A stretch of 64,000 nt of DNA. Source: Anthonomus grandis grandis. Lineage: Eukaryota > Arthropoda > Insecta > Coleoptera > Curculionidae. Shown one piece after another: positions 35,869 through 47,634 of the stretch. The stretch is from assembly GCF_022605725.1 (NCBI RefSeq), contig NC_065547.1:14301167-14365166 (forward strand), read 5' to 3'. A program made the translations under genes and the position numbers. The first letter of the stretch is position 1; the number at the start of each line of letters is the position of its first letter. A model generated the notes under the pieces. The model was not told the origin of the DNA, did not search any database, and saw only the letters and a list, made by a program, of their open reading frames with translations.

Positions 35869-37003
35869 GGACATAGTTAAGCATAACGCGACCAAGTGCC
35901 AAAATAACAATTGTGGGAAAACACAATTAAATTTCGAATGCCCTTAAAAACCGATAAAATCTAATACAGATCTAATTTTTGCAAACTATATCCAAGACAC
36001 TATTTCAAATTATACTATGTAAGCTTTTAGCAAAACATAATAAATTTTAGAAGTTATCATAAATTTCACCTAGTCTGGTTATGCTTTTTTACTTATTAGG
36101 TTTTTTATTTTATAAAATTGAACCACACGTCAAACTTGTCGCATAGCGCGTTTATGCAATGCCATGTATTTTCTTTTTAGACTATATATTTCGACTGACA
36201 GCCCTATTTTTCATTAAGGTAGTTTATTTATGAACAGCTGAAAATTTTGATAAAAACAATAACTTAAAATGAAAAGTGACTATTTAAAACCCTTATAGAT
36301 CTTTTAGAAAATCCTGTAAAAGCACTTTTTATTTTAAAGTAAAAGAAACAACAAAATTACAGTAAAACTAAACCACTTTATTTACTAACATAATAAGCTA
36401 AGCAAATTACAACTGCATAGGTATATCATACCTTGAAAAACTTCAAATAAAACTAGAGTTTCTACGTAACAACTAACAATTAGCTTCTAAAAATTCTATT
36501 ACAGTCGCATTTCATAGTGGCACTAGATAGTTTGGTATCTACTTACCTCTAAATTTATTTCATATGCGTGATTTAATAATATAGCAGTCCGCTTCAGCAT
36601 TTTTTTTTTAATTTGAATGAAATCACTCAAAAAACGTCAGTTGATAATTCCTAGCCGTAAAGTTCCGTAAATGCATCTACGAGAAAAATGATCAAAATTT
36701 GACAAATACCACGTGATACATTACGTATTTTTCGGTATTACATCACTTGACCGAACTTAACTGCTATTTGCATTACTAAGCCAAACGCCCAGTATCATGG
36801 CCTTCAATTGGCCTATGCAATTTCGTGGTATTTAGTCGTTTTATGCAAAATTCAACTAGTGTTATCAACCGTTTGGCGCTTAGTTTAATTTAAAATATAT
36901 CCTTAACTATAGTTTTCTAACGCTCGAGATTTTTTTCGTATAAATAATAATAATACCAAAAAAACGAATTTGGCGCTTGGTCGCGTTATGCATAACTATG
37001 TCC
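35869..37003. mobile_element. 1.1 kb element with 35 bp terminal inverted repeats, non-autonomous
   Basis: The left end GGACATAGTTAAGCATAACG with CGACCAAGTGCCAAA and the right end, whose reverse complement is GGACATAGTTATGCATAACG with CGACCAAGCGCCAA, differ at two positions. No open frame of note lies inside. Related words (GCATAGCGCG, CGTTTGGCGCTTAG) recur internally. No target duplication is obvious. I do not recognise the family. Confidence 0.7.
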
Positions 37004-37689
37004 TGTTTCTGAGTTGATCATCCTTGAATTTAAAACACTCGACAAATAAAGAATTGGAAAATAAAAAATAGAATTTGCAAATATTTTAATTAGTAGTGTT
37101 TATTCTAATAAGTAGAATGCAACGAAAATAGTTTACAAATCAAAATGATCATTTATTGTGACCGTTTATACCAGAATCTTTAAGTATAATGCAAAACTGG
37201 AGTTTTTAGTTTCCATTTTAAGTAATTCTAGCACTTTTTGAAGTAATTTTTCTTTCAGATAAAAGTGAGATTTTTATGTGCCTAATAAATGCAGTCTTGT
37301 TAAGTAGCGTTAGATCTAAAAGTCTTTCTAGTGGGCCATTGAAGGGGCTATCTATGTCAATCCATGAGTTACAATGAAAAAGTAAAGGCAAAATAACCCT
37401 TATTCAATAATAAGTTCATTTAGAAATTGAGGTAAATTATTTTATGACAAAATAAATTAGACTTAGCAATCCAAATCCAAGAAAAATCTTTTTAAATTTC
37501 TATTATCAGTATTTATGTGTGTTGCTAGTTTAATTATTCAATATAGGTACGTGCTTCTCTACTTTTTAATTATTTTTAATTTATCCATTTAGAAATAAGT
37601 GGATAAAAAAATTGTTTTTTTTTTTTTAATTTATAATCCCTCTTACAGAAAGCGATCTTATTTTTAAATATTTTTCTTCTCTCAGTTTG
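37004..37689. other. AT-rich spacer
   Basis: No gene or repeat identified. A run of 15 T lies near 37615-37630. Confidence 0.4.
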
Positions 37690-39143
37690 TGTGCGAAGCA
37701 CTTAATGATAGAAGTCAAATTGATGTTATCTACACAGACTTCCAAAAGGCTTTTGACCAGATTGACCACTTCATCCTATTAAATAAGCTTGAACGCCAGT
37801 TTGGATTCTCCGATCGCTTGATAAAGCTCCTTAACTCTTATTTAGTTGACCGCTCTTAGTTTGTAGTGGTCGAAGGCTTTAGATCTGCTTGTTTTTCACC
37901 CACCTCTGGAGTTCCTCAGGGCTCTAACTTGGGCCCCCTTCTCTTTAACGTTTTCGCTAATGACTTGATCTCCACCCTCAATTGCTCTCGGTTAGCATAT
38001 GCTGATGACCTAAAGCTTTTCCATAGGATTGACTCTATAGCAGATTGTGGTCTACTGCAAGAGAACATCAATACTGTACACCATTGGTGCACTTTGAACC
38101 GGCTTAACCTTAATGTTTCCAAGTGTAATGTGGCCAGCTACTTTCGTATCAAAAGTCCAATTGCCTTTAATTACTCAGTTAATGGAGAGTCTCTGGCAAG
38201 GTCTACCTGTTTCAAGGATCTTGGAGTCACCTTTGACCAAAAATTTTCTTTTATCCCCCACATCGAAGATACTGTTTCTAGAGCTACTCGCATGCTAGGC
38301 TTTATTATTAGAAATTGCAAACTTTTTTTGAACACTGCCACTCCCAAAACGCTCTACTATGCATTTGTTAGATCCAGGCTGGACTACTGCTCCCTCATTT
38401 GGTCTCCCATTTACAACCAGCACATTCACCTATTAGAATCAGTCCAACGGCGATTCCTTAAATGTTTGGCATTTAAGGATGATGGAGTCTATCCTCCAAG
38501 GGGTTTTGACCATAACCTGCTGCTCTCTAGATATACTGAACGGTCACTTGCGAAGAGGAGAGAAATGCATTCGGTGAAATTCTTGTTTAATTTACTTAAC
38601 CATAAAATTGACTGCCCATCCCTTTTGTAAAGGATTTGCTTTCATATACCACGCCCAGGATCCAGACAGTGTCCAGCTTTTAACTTGGACACAGCCAGGT
38701 CCAACATTCTGTACCAGAGTCCTATTCACTTTATGTGTCAAAACTTTAACACTATTGCTGATTCTTGTGACATTCACCATGACGATTTGGCACTTATCTT
38801 GAATCACCTGCGTATGGTCGGTGGGGGAGGCTAGGTTATTTAGGTTATTTAGTTATTTAGTTTTTAGCTTGAATACATTTATTTACTCATTTTTTTTTTG
38901 GCCTTTTGATTTAAATTAATTCTTGATTCTTATCCTAATTTAGTGTTGATTTTTTATTTATTTTCTCAAGTTCACTACTTTTTTTTTTTTTTATTATATA
39001 GCAATTCTTTTATAGTTCTTTTATAGTTTAGTTGCATGAATCTAATACAATTCATGCATTCGTACATTTATATATTTAATTGATTTTCCTGTAACTGGGT
39101 ATATGTAACCTGTTGGAAATAAAGCTTATTATTATTATTATAA
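37690..39143 (+). mobile_element. 5'-truncated LINE: RT and C-terminal region with 3' tail
   Basis: The frame starts inside RT: QIDVIYTDFQKAFDQIDHFI, then a TAG at 37857, TSGVPQGSNLGPLLFNVFAN, the YADD active site at 37998-38009, FKDLGVTFDQKFSFIPHIED and LDYCSLIWSPIYNQHIHLLE. A TAA at 38628 interrupts it; the same frame continues (RPGSRQCPAFNLDTARSNIL) to the natural stop at 38832-38834. The 3' UTR ends AATAAAGCTTATTATTATTA. The jockey-like ORF2 is otherwise in one frame, so this copy is fairly young. It has only the last ~60% of RT and no endonuclease. Confidence 0.85.
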
Positions 39144-39239
39144 AAAATTTTTCAATTGAATTGTTTTGCACACCTATGGTTCATGGCTAAATCAATTAAT
39201 ATTTTTAAAACTTGTTTGTTTAATGGGTAAAATTGAGTT

Positions 39240-40045
39240 ATTTCAATTCATCAGGAATCCTATAAAAAATGTTACACAAGCATAAGTTGGTCCCTCTCTG
39301 TTGCATTGACTAGGTCAGTTGGAAAATTGAGGCTTGCATAATGGGTAGGAATATTTTGGTTTAATTTGTACTGTAGAAATCTTCTCTAAATCTTCCTTTG
39401 CATGTGTGTTTTATGATGATTGACTATTGTCCGTATAGCCCTTTTTTGAGCAACAAATGCTTGGTTTGTATCAGTATTCCTGCCGCAGAAGATCATGATC
39501 CTGATCAGAAATGTCTGTGTTTCATTGTTTGGTAAGAAAACAGAGAACATTACTCTTGTCATTGTTCATAACCAGTTTGTTCTTTAAAGAAAACAACCCT
39601 GTGCTTGCTGTTTTTAATCTATCTAAAGAGATGTCAAGGAGTTTTAAGAGAAATGTTGCTATTGTCAAAGTTCTAATTGTTGAAATTGTTGAGTAGTCAG
39701 TAAAATTTACAAGGCATTAATGTTCCATCATTTAGTATCTCACTGGCTAAGTTATTTACAGTAAAAAAAAGTGGTCCCATGACAGTATCCTGGCAATAGC
39801 CTTGGTCAAAAGCACTTCCCTTCCTCTTAAAAACTACCTTTTACCACCCTATTTCAAGTATGTAAGACTCTATCCATTTTAAAGCTGGATCACACATTCC
39901 ATACTTTTTCAATTTCTCAAGTATAATTTGATGGTTGATATCCAAGGTCTTGGACAAATCTAAAAATATACCCATGAAGATATTTCAATCTTCTCTGCCT
40001 CTGTCTCCAATGTACTCTAAGATTTTGAGGGTTTAAACACATAAG
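39240..40045 (-). mobile_element. Decayed LINE RT fragment
   Basis: On the minus strand, in shifting frames: GIFLDLSKTLDINHQIILEK, KYGMCDPALKWIESYI, QGYCQDTVMGPLFFTVNNLA, LKTASTGLFSLKNKLVMNND and QKRAIRTIVNHHKTHMQRK. The order matches RT into the C-terminal region of a jockey/CR1-like ORF2. The YADD box is not recognisable. Confidence 0.6.
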
Positions 40046-42989
40046 ACTAAATACGTTTTTAAAAAATTACAATTGAAACTTTTCAAAATTCATATGAGTG
40101 AATCACTTTGTTAAATTTTTTTATAAACGTCATGTTTAATTTCCTTCCAATTAAATAGGATTACTTAAACATGTCAAGATTTTTTTAGAAAAATTGTTAA
40201 GTTTTTTGTTTAGTTTTTACAAAAGGTTCTCTATAAATCAAATTAAAAAAATTATAAATATTAAAAAAAAAAACAGTTTTTTGCTGGAAAGCATTTGTTA
40301 TTATTATTATTGAAATTAAGACCTTTAAAAAGTACCAAATTACATAAAAAAATTAAGAATTCACAGTCAAAATTGAAAAACTCTAATATCAGCAATAAAT
40401 AAATTATGTATAAACATTCATCCGAATTAGAGATAACTATTAAGCTGAATGTGATATATTTCGCTATACATTCATATTTTAGTGAAAAATCCTGGGAATG
40501 TTGTGAAAAAAAATAGTTGAAAAACTCTTAGAATGTAACATGAATGCATTGACTTTTTGAACTCTTGCGGTTCCTTGGTGCACCATCACAGGAATGTATC
40601 ACAGAAATTCAAAATTTGTTATTTTACGCAAGAGCCTTCCTAATAGAAATTAAAAAACAAACATAAAAATTAAATTTACAAATAAAAATTGATATAAAAA
40701 AAACACCAAGCAATAAATGGTATTGAATCAGATCGGAGGAGACAAATTTGTCTTGTTATTTATAATCATAGAAAAATTGAAAGAATAATTCCTATTATCT
40801 ATAAATGAAATGAAAAAAAGTAAATTATACCTATTTTCAATTCACTACATATAATACCTAATATAATAAATTTCTGAACTGAGTTAGTAGACAGCATGTA
40901 CATACAGTACATGAGTGAATTCAAGAAGATTAATCAATTCTTAATACATTTTTGTAACATTTTTGAAAATTATATAAAACAAAACTTTTAGGGCAACAGT
41001 TTTTAATTTTGTTATTCTTTTTTTGTATACATATGGGAATCATAAGTGATTGCAAGTAATTTGGTATGTCACTTATCTTTATTGCTTTTGTGTGAATTTT
41101 GTTAGGACCTAAAGAAGCATGGTGTTTTTCAGTGTATATTTAATTAAGCACTTAAAAAAAATTAAAGATTTTTTTTACAATGAAAATATGTTTGTTAATT
41201 TAAATTCATATTAAGAAATTATTAACTAATAAATAATGCTAAAATCTGAACCATAATTTTGTATAACTATTCAAATTTAAGATAAATGAATTATTAAAAT
41301 TGGAAACATAATTAACAATTTACAACAAATAATCCATTACAATAAATATGATAATGCCTCGATTATGGAACCATTAGCGTAGGTGCAACCCTGTGTGGTG
41401 AAGGCCTTTTAAAAAATTTAGATAGGGAGTATAATATATTTGATTCCAAAATGGTATTTTGAGCGTATACAGCAATTTTGGAGTAAGAAGTTACTTCAGT
41501 CAGGGAATCACAATACAAAAACAGCAGAGTAATCGAGTAAAGAACTAGTGAATTATATAAATTATTTATTTATTTATTTGGCACACATTACAAACACCAG
41601 AACCTCGCAGATTTGAGACAAAAAAGGACCAAGTTCCTCTGTATGTTACGCCACTGGCAATTTTTTTAAAATTGGCTTTATCAGTAGGTAATTGACAATT
41701 CACTACAATAACCTGCATGCAAAATTTAATTAAAATTGAGATGGTAGTTTAAAAGCTATGATAAATAAACAATTATATTATAATATTCAATAATTATTCT
41801 TAACTTTAACACCTTGTATCTTTGTTATTAAACATTTCTGAGAAAAATGTTATAATGAAAGTCTATTTTTTTTAATTCTCTATCACATATTAAAATTAAT
41901 GACATTTAAACTGGACCACCCTGTATATTTCTATTCCAAAATTTCACATGTGAAGGGTAGTACCTATATTTAATCAAATCTGAATTTTTTCAGTTAATAT
42001 ACTATTTTTCAAATTTATCTTTAGGAAAAGAATAAGAAAATGAGTATCCATAAATTAAAGAAAGCATGTCAATACTTCATAATGGCCAATACATAGAGGG
42101 TGTCAATTTGACAACTTTCAATGCAGAAAAGATTTGACTGAAAAAATGCAGTTAAGAATAACTTTTGGAGGTACTATAGAATAGAACCACCAGGTATATA
42201 TTTATTAAAACCCCCTTCGTCAAACCTTCAATTAAAGGTCTCATTGAGTAGTAAATAAGACAATTTTTCTAGTATAGATGAATGCTACTCAAAAAGAACC
42301 TTAATTTAAGTTATGAATGACAAAAGGAGTTGGTCCCCTTTGAATGTTGGAGTGGGAGGCACTTAGCTCACGCCTTAAGAAAAATATGGTGGCTCTAGTT
42401 TTTTCACTCTCTGTGACAGTTATTCTAACAGCATTTTTCCAACTCATATATTTTGTAAGATATTTACATTGGCACTTTTCAAATTGCTGCATAAATAATT
42501 AGATATGCCTAGAAAATAGAAAGATATTCCTGGTATATATTTTGGGGTAACTGAGATATCCCCTGAATATGCCTATTGTATGACAAGCAAGATATGAGAT
42601 ATTCCTGGCATATATAAATATGTCAGTTAGATATTCTTAAGGATACTCTGGGCGTATGCATGCAATATGTTTGTGATGTCTGGGTTGTATAATAATATGT
42701 GTAGGATAATTAATAAGGGAGTGTAGAATCCATGAGACATCAAAAGATACAAGTAGCTATTTGTTTCAGCTGAATTTTCAGACAAAATATTTATATTTTT
42801 ACCTCCCAAGAATATTTCTGTTTGCAGATTAAATACGTTTCTCAGATAATTCTCTAGAGCATCAAAAAATTAAGAGATTATTGTTGAGGGAGGTCTTTGT
42901 ATACATGTGTTACCATATTGTATATCCTTTGTAGATAAACTAAAATAATCCCTGACCCATTTATTTTCTATCTCTCCAATATCCAACCC
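40046..42989. other. AT-rich spacer with TE-end debris
   Basis: There is no gene. Pieces worth noting are an (ATTT)n run at 41563-41579 beside a GGCACACATTACA word, an ACCACCCTGTATATTTC element end near 41916-41935, and a TTAAAGGTCTCATTGAG word near 42233 shared with the 16.2 kb repeat. From about 42520 to 42800 short phrases such as GATATTCCTGGCATATA recur. Confidence 0.4.
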
Positions 42990-43430
42990 ATGGGCGAAGT
43001 TAGAGCCTCAAAAATGGGGGGGCTAAAGCCCCCATCCAGGGGCAGAGTTACACAAAGAGGTGAGGGGGTGGCCATCAAAGAAAAGTTCGCCGCAGGCGCC
43101 GCCGGAGGTAACAAATTTTTTGGTGGGCACCTTCATTTTCACTTATAAGCCGATAAAATTATTTAAAAAAAAAAGAATAGTCTTAAACAGCTTCTATTCT
43201 AATTTGCTATACTATATATATAATATCATGAATTTGTTTTACTTTTATTTTCATATTAGGTTTCATCCAAGAAACACGTTTCTGAATTTTATTGCAATAT
43301 ATATAATGTATGAACCATTCTGTATATGTATTGGAGTATATTGCATACACAGCAAAAGTCAAAAGTCGCTAGTTTTAAAAAAAATTTTAAACTTTCAAGA
43401 AAAATTTCAAAGTTCAAAATAATATCATTT

Positions 43431-43645
43431 TAATATCTAATTGTCGGACTTAATTAATTTAGACAAAGTTAAACACGACGTTTCGGTTGGTAAGTATCTC
43501 CAACCATTATTATTTTAAAATGTTATATTAAGTGTAAATTAGCAGTTTACACTTGGTAACGGTTGGAGATACTTACCAACCAAAACGTCGTGTTTAACTT
43601 TGTTTAAATTAATTAAGACAATGCAAATCCGACAATTAGATATTA
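43431..43645. mobile_element. Fold-back MITE, 215 bp, nested in the hAT element
   Basis: The two halves are near-perfect inverted copies: TAATATCTAATTGTCGGA at the left and its complement at the right, then CAAAGTTAAACACGACG and GGTTGGTAAGTATCTCCAAC in the inner arms. Only ~50 bases form the loop. TA-rich ends hide any target duplication. Confidence 0.75.
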
Positions 43646-43777
43646 CTTCTCCATTGTCTGCCAGCTTCAAAACCAATATCATTTTAATAAAACGCAATAA
43701 TTCTTCAAAAATAGTAAAAGCAAAATTTATTTAAAATGTCCTTAAATAAAATGAAATCCAATAAAATTATCTTATAA

Positions 43778-44450
43778 CTACTCTAATAAAAGTTTTCGAT
43801 TTCCTTTTCTTAAAAACTCTTTTAAAATTTGATCTGGCGACAATGACTTTGTTAGACCACTATCAATACTAAGAGTGGTTAGTGCTAAAGAACTAAATCG
43901 ATCCTGACTCATCGTTGACCTAAACCAATTTTTAATTCTTCTCATTGTTGAGAAAGAGCGTTCGCAGGACGCTGAAGAAATTGGCAAAACTAATGCTATT
44001 TGCATAAGGGTATATGCATTTGGAAAAGTCTCTTTTCTTAATACATCTTTAATATCAGAAATGGTAATATTGTGGCTCTGGCTTTTATTTATGCAATTCC
44101 CAATAACGGTCATTTCAGCTTTTCTCTAATAGCTCCTTATCGATTAAAAAGGTATCTCCATACAATTTAATGAATTCCAAACTACCATCAAAATCCATCT
44201 GCAAAAAATTGAAGACAGATTTAGCTAATTTCTGACTTTCGGAAGAAAATCTTATTTTTAGATGATTTATTATATTGTCGAGAGACCTATAATAAATTGA
44301 AATTAGTCAAAACTTTTGTGCCTCATTTTTTATCAAAGGTGAATTTAAGAATGTTTCTTTGTGTACTGCGGAAGTGGAAGCTTCAACCACATATTCTTTA
44401 AGTCTTATACTTTCTATTTTTTTACGTTTTGAACAATTTTTTTGGGGGGG
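43778..44450 (-). pseudogene. Partial hAT transposase, ZMYM1-like
   Basis: The open part (44113-43778) has TFPNAYTLMQIALVLPISSA then SCERSFSTMRRIKNWFRSTM, the C-terminal hAT dimerisation domain in the form found in ZMYM1-type proteins. Upstream, in other frames, SLDNIINHLKIRFSSESQKL is visible near 44285-44220. The catalytic part is missing, so the element is non-autonomous. The MITE lies downstream of the gene. Confidence 0.75.
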
Positions 44451-44530
44451 GCTAATTTCATTTTAAAGGGGGCTAAGCCCCCCAAGCTCTCCCCTAACTC
44501 CGCCCATGATCCAACCCAACCCAACCCACC

Positions 44531-45830
44531 CCATCACTTTGGCTACAGCCCCCTTTACTATAAAAATCTTAAAGCCTTTTATGTTAAAATCATTACCAAC
44601 CAAGTTACCAACTAATTGCCAGGTTTCACTTAAAACAACAATGTCACAAGATGATCAAAGGTTTTCTTCAAATTTCTTATATTAAAATGAATTAGGTATA
44701 TTTAAAACTTTAGAATCAATATAAATTTTTTGGCTTACATAATTACAGTCCATGCTTTGTTGATCTGAAACATTCAAGGCATCTTGGAATATTTTTAAAG
44801 AAATCTATATTTTTGTAATTTCTATATTGAATTAATTTAATGCTATTATCTTTCATAGGAAAATCTGGGAAAGGAATATAATTTATTTATAACACCCTAG
44901 CAATATACAATTAAATATAAAATTAATTATTTTGGTATCCAGGTATGTTTTGTATTTTTTATTGTTTAAATATCCTGGGAATATTCAATTGAAACATTCT
45001 CAAGATATAATACTAGGTAGGTATATACTGATCATTGTCTTAGTGGAAATCAAAATACCTATTTACAATTCAGTCACCTTTGTCCTTAAACATCCTTCTT
45101 TTAATTATTTTATTCTGTTTTCTTTGAATTAAGAATATACTTCCTAACTGAAATTTAAAAGAAATAATTGATTAACCATTCATGATATTTCATATTTAAA
45201 TATGGAAAATCCAATACAAAAACCCACCATTACTTTGGTTAGTCCCCCTTACTATAATATATTTTAAAGCCTTCTATGTTGAAATCATTACCAACTAATT
45301 GCCATGTTTCAATTAAAACAACAATGTTGCAAGATATAGAATAGCAATTTATATGTTTGAGAAGGGAAGAATTATCATCTGATCAAAGTCTTTCTTCTAA
45401 CTTCTTATATTAAAATGAATTAGGTATATTTAAAACAATAAATTTATATTTTTATAATTTCTATATTGAATTGATTTAATGCTATTATTTTTCATAGGAA
45501 AATCTGAGAAAGAAATATATTTTATTTATAACAGCCCACCATTATACAATTAAATATTTAATTAATTATACTAGGTATATTTTGTTTAAATATCTTGGGA
45601 ATATTCAATTGAAATTCTCATAGAATAGGTATACTGATTATGGGGGTGGTATATAATCTAAGAATGGATTCAGAAGGGATATTGAGTTAGTGGAAATCAA
45701 AATATTCATAATTATGATTCTATGTCAAAAGAATCATTTTTCCTTCAATATCCTTCATTTAATTAAATTTCCTTTGAATTAATATATACTTTCTAATTTG
45801 AATTTAAAAGAAATAATTGATAAAAAGTTC
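44531..45830 (-). mobile_element. Tandemly duplicated LINE endonuclease fragment
   Basis: Two ~650-700 bp copies lie in direct order, 44531-45210 and 45228-45830, sharing for example TTATATTAAAATGAATTAGG and TTTCATAGGAAAATCTG. On the minus strand both give the start of a LINE endonuclease: SCDIVVLSETWQLVG in the first and CDIVVLIETWQLVGNDFNIE then GFKIYYSKGD in the second. Neither is open throughout. Confidence 0.55.
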
Positions 45831-46057
45831 AAGGATATTTGAAAAGTCATAAGCCATATTCAAATCTGAAACCTTCAATTGATATATTTCATAAATCTCC
45901 TTCAATATAGAATAAATGCCACTTAAGCAATTTTAAAAACTGTGGCTGTACAGGATCAAAAACTTTACCTAGGATCCATAATTTGAAAACAAAGTTGACA
46001 TGTAAGAAAATCCCTTAAATCATAAACAAACAAGATGTTGAATTAATTTAAATTTAC

Positions 46058-46681
46058 CTTTTCATCTTCTCCATCTAGTCCATCCTTGTAAGGCAGTGCC
46101 CAATTAACTTTCAACCTCTTCCCAAACAAAAACAATTTATCCCAAAACTTGGCCCGAAACCAAGAAGCTTGCTCGTGGGTGTGGAATTCCAAAAAAACAA
46201 ATCCCCTATTAAACAAGGGATTCGCATAATTCCTATAAATAATTATATCGGCAATATTATGGATGTCGTAGGTGTGTATCAGCTCGTTCCAGATTTCTTC
46301 TTTGGACTTGTTGGCCGGCAAACCGCTAATAAATATCCGGCAATTATCCACCGATTTTTCCAAATTTAAGTACGCTTTCTTGAGGAACAATTTAGTGCTT
46401 AGTTCCTTGATAGCTTTTTCGGCCAAAGTTTTATTCATATAAGTGACGTAGCCGAACCCGCGATTGTGTTCACCGTCGGACTTCATCATCAATTTTATTT
46501 GGAATAACAACCCGATCGGTTCGAAAAAATCCCGTAAATCCCGCACGGTCGCTTCCGGAGGTATCCCGGAAAGGTACAGTTCGGACCCTTTTTGAGGGAC
46601 GAAACCCGCATTTTTTAAATGGGAGAACAGTTTCACGCGGAAATGCGATTCTTCGTAACAATAAGAGGAACAATCCGACAT
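46058..46681 (-). CDS. Alternative first coding exon B: RRM1 and RRM2 of the three-RRM protein
   Basis: The exon is open from the ATG at 46679-46681 (context AACAATG) to a donor AAAAG-GTAAAT, phase 0, matching the RRM3 exon acceptor at 5396. The 208 codons hold RRM1 at residues ~34-108 (RNP2 LYLSGI, RNP1 RGFGYVTY) and RRM2 at ~114-196 (RNP2 IFISGL, RNP1 RGFVFLEF). The end GLDGEDEK would join VKIVFLRNL, giving a 644-residue protein. My hand alignment of the RRM2s of exons A and B gives about 58% identity, so they are old duplicates that kept all RNP residues. The common words SVDNCRIF and NRGF.F.EF resemble A1CF/RBM46. The intron would be 40.7 kb and skip exon A. The alternative is a separate gene whose own 3' exons are lost or unseen. 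Confidence 0.85.
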
Positions 46682-46800
46682 TGTTTTTAGTAAATTAACA
46701 TACCTTAAACACCCAAAATTGATTCAACACGACTGGAAAAAAAAATAAAGAAAGCACTGGGGGCACTGGAGCCCCACTAAGAGGGAAATACCGGGTTTTC

Positions 46801-46805
46801 ATTGG
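46801..46805 (-). promoter_or_regulatory. CCAAT box upstream of exon B
   Basis: CCAAT on the minus strand about 120 bases before the exon B start codon, comparable to the pair before exon A. This hints that both first exons have similar promoters. A single pentamer can occur by chance. Confidence 0.25.
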
Positions 46806-47634
46806 TCGGAACACCATTAAAGGTCTATTGTCTCTCTTGTATGGTATGTGTGTCTACCTAGAAATATCGGCACAAGGCCATCGGCGGCGGGGGCTCTTTG
46901 AAATGCCATAAATTAAAAGAGTTTTTTAAGATTCGATATAGTCCAAGAGCCTGTTTCATGCTTTCCACATATGTTGCAATAAATGCGTTAATAATAATTG
47001 CAATGTGTTAAAAAAAATGCGACTTATATCAGAGACGGTGTGTAAGACAAAGAAGGGATTCAAAAAGTACACAAATAATAATAATCTAATGGTTTATTGT
47101 CAAAAAATGTTACAACTTGTAGACAAAGTCAAAACTAAGAGAATACAAAACATACAACAAGCATACAATACTTTATATAATTTAAAAAAATTGTGTGGGG
47201 TCAAAATACAAAGAAAAACAAATAAAAAAGAAAAATCAATATACACTAAAATATATATAAGGTCAAAAGATAAACAAATCAAGAGTAGGTATGCAACACA
47301 AGCGCGTACAAAAAAATATTTTAAAAAAAATATGTATTTTAGTTCTTTGGTTTAATTAAAAAATGTGAGAAATTTAAATTTAACTATGAATAAAAAAGTC
47401 GTCTACTGCATACAAGGCTCTCTCCAGTAAGTACGATTGCTTTGCAAAATGAGGGAAAGGAAGGTATGGATTTTATTTCTAACGGCAGATGATTGTGCAT
47501 TTTGTTTGCATTATATAATGTATAAAATCAATTTTTTTAATAGTTCTAAGCGAGGGGTTGGAAGATAAAGATCATGTTCTGCGTTCTTAAGTAGGTAACT
47601 TTGAATTACTAACTAAAGTAGCTGTAACGTGTTA

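Larger units (their letters stand above)
42990..44508 (-). mobile_element. hAT element with perfect 8 bp target duplication
   Basis: The ends are CATGGGCGAAGTTAG and (reverse complement) CATGGGCGGAGTTAG. Both flanks read ATCCAACC (42982-42989 and 44509-44516). Length is 1519 bp. G-rich subterminal stretches near both ends (GGGGGGGCTAAAGCCCCC and its partner) could fold back. It carries a partial transposase on the minus strand and a nested MITE. Confidence 0.88.

Noticed and set aside
43060..43422. 120-codon plus-strand frame in the hAT element
   Set aside because: Hydrophobic, AT-driven frame crossing hAT subterminal sequence; no family trait.
32046..46681. Treating exons A and B as two separate complete genes
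   Set aside because: Neither has its own RRM3 or tail that I could find, both end at phase-0 donors matching the single RRM3 acceptor, and order and strand fit one locus. The alternative is kept open in the finding.
47005..47355. 116-codon plus-strand frame rich in Lys and Asn
   Set aside because: It is the antisense of the T-rich 3' end of the LINE split by pogo; composition is low-complexity with no domain.
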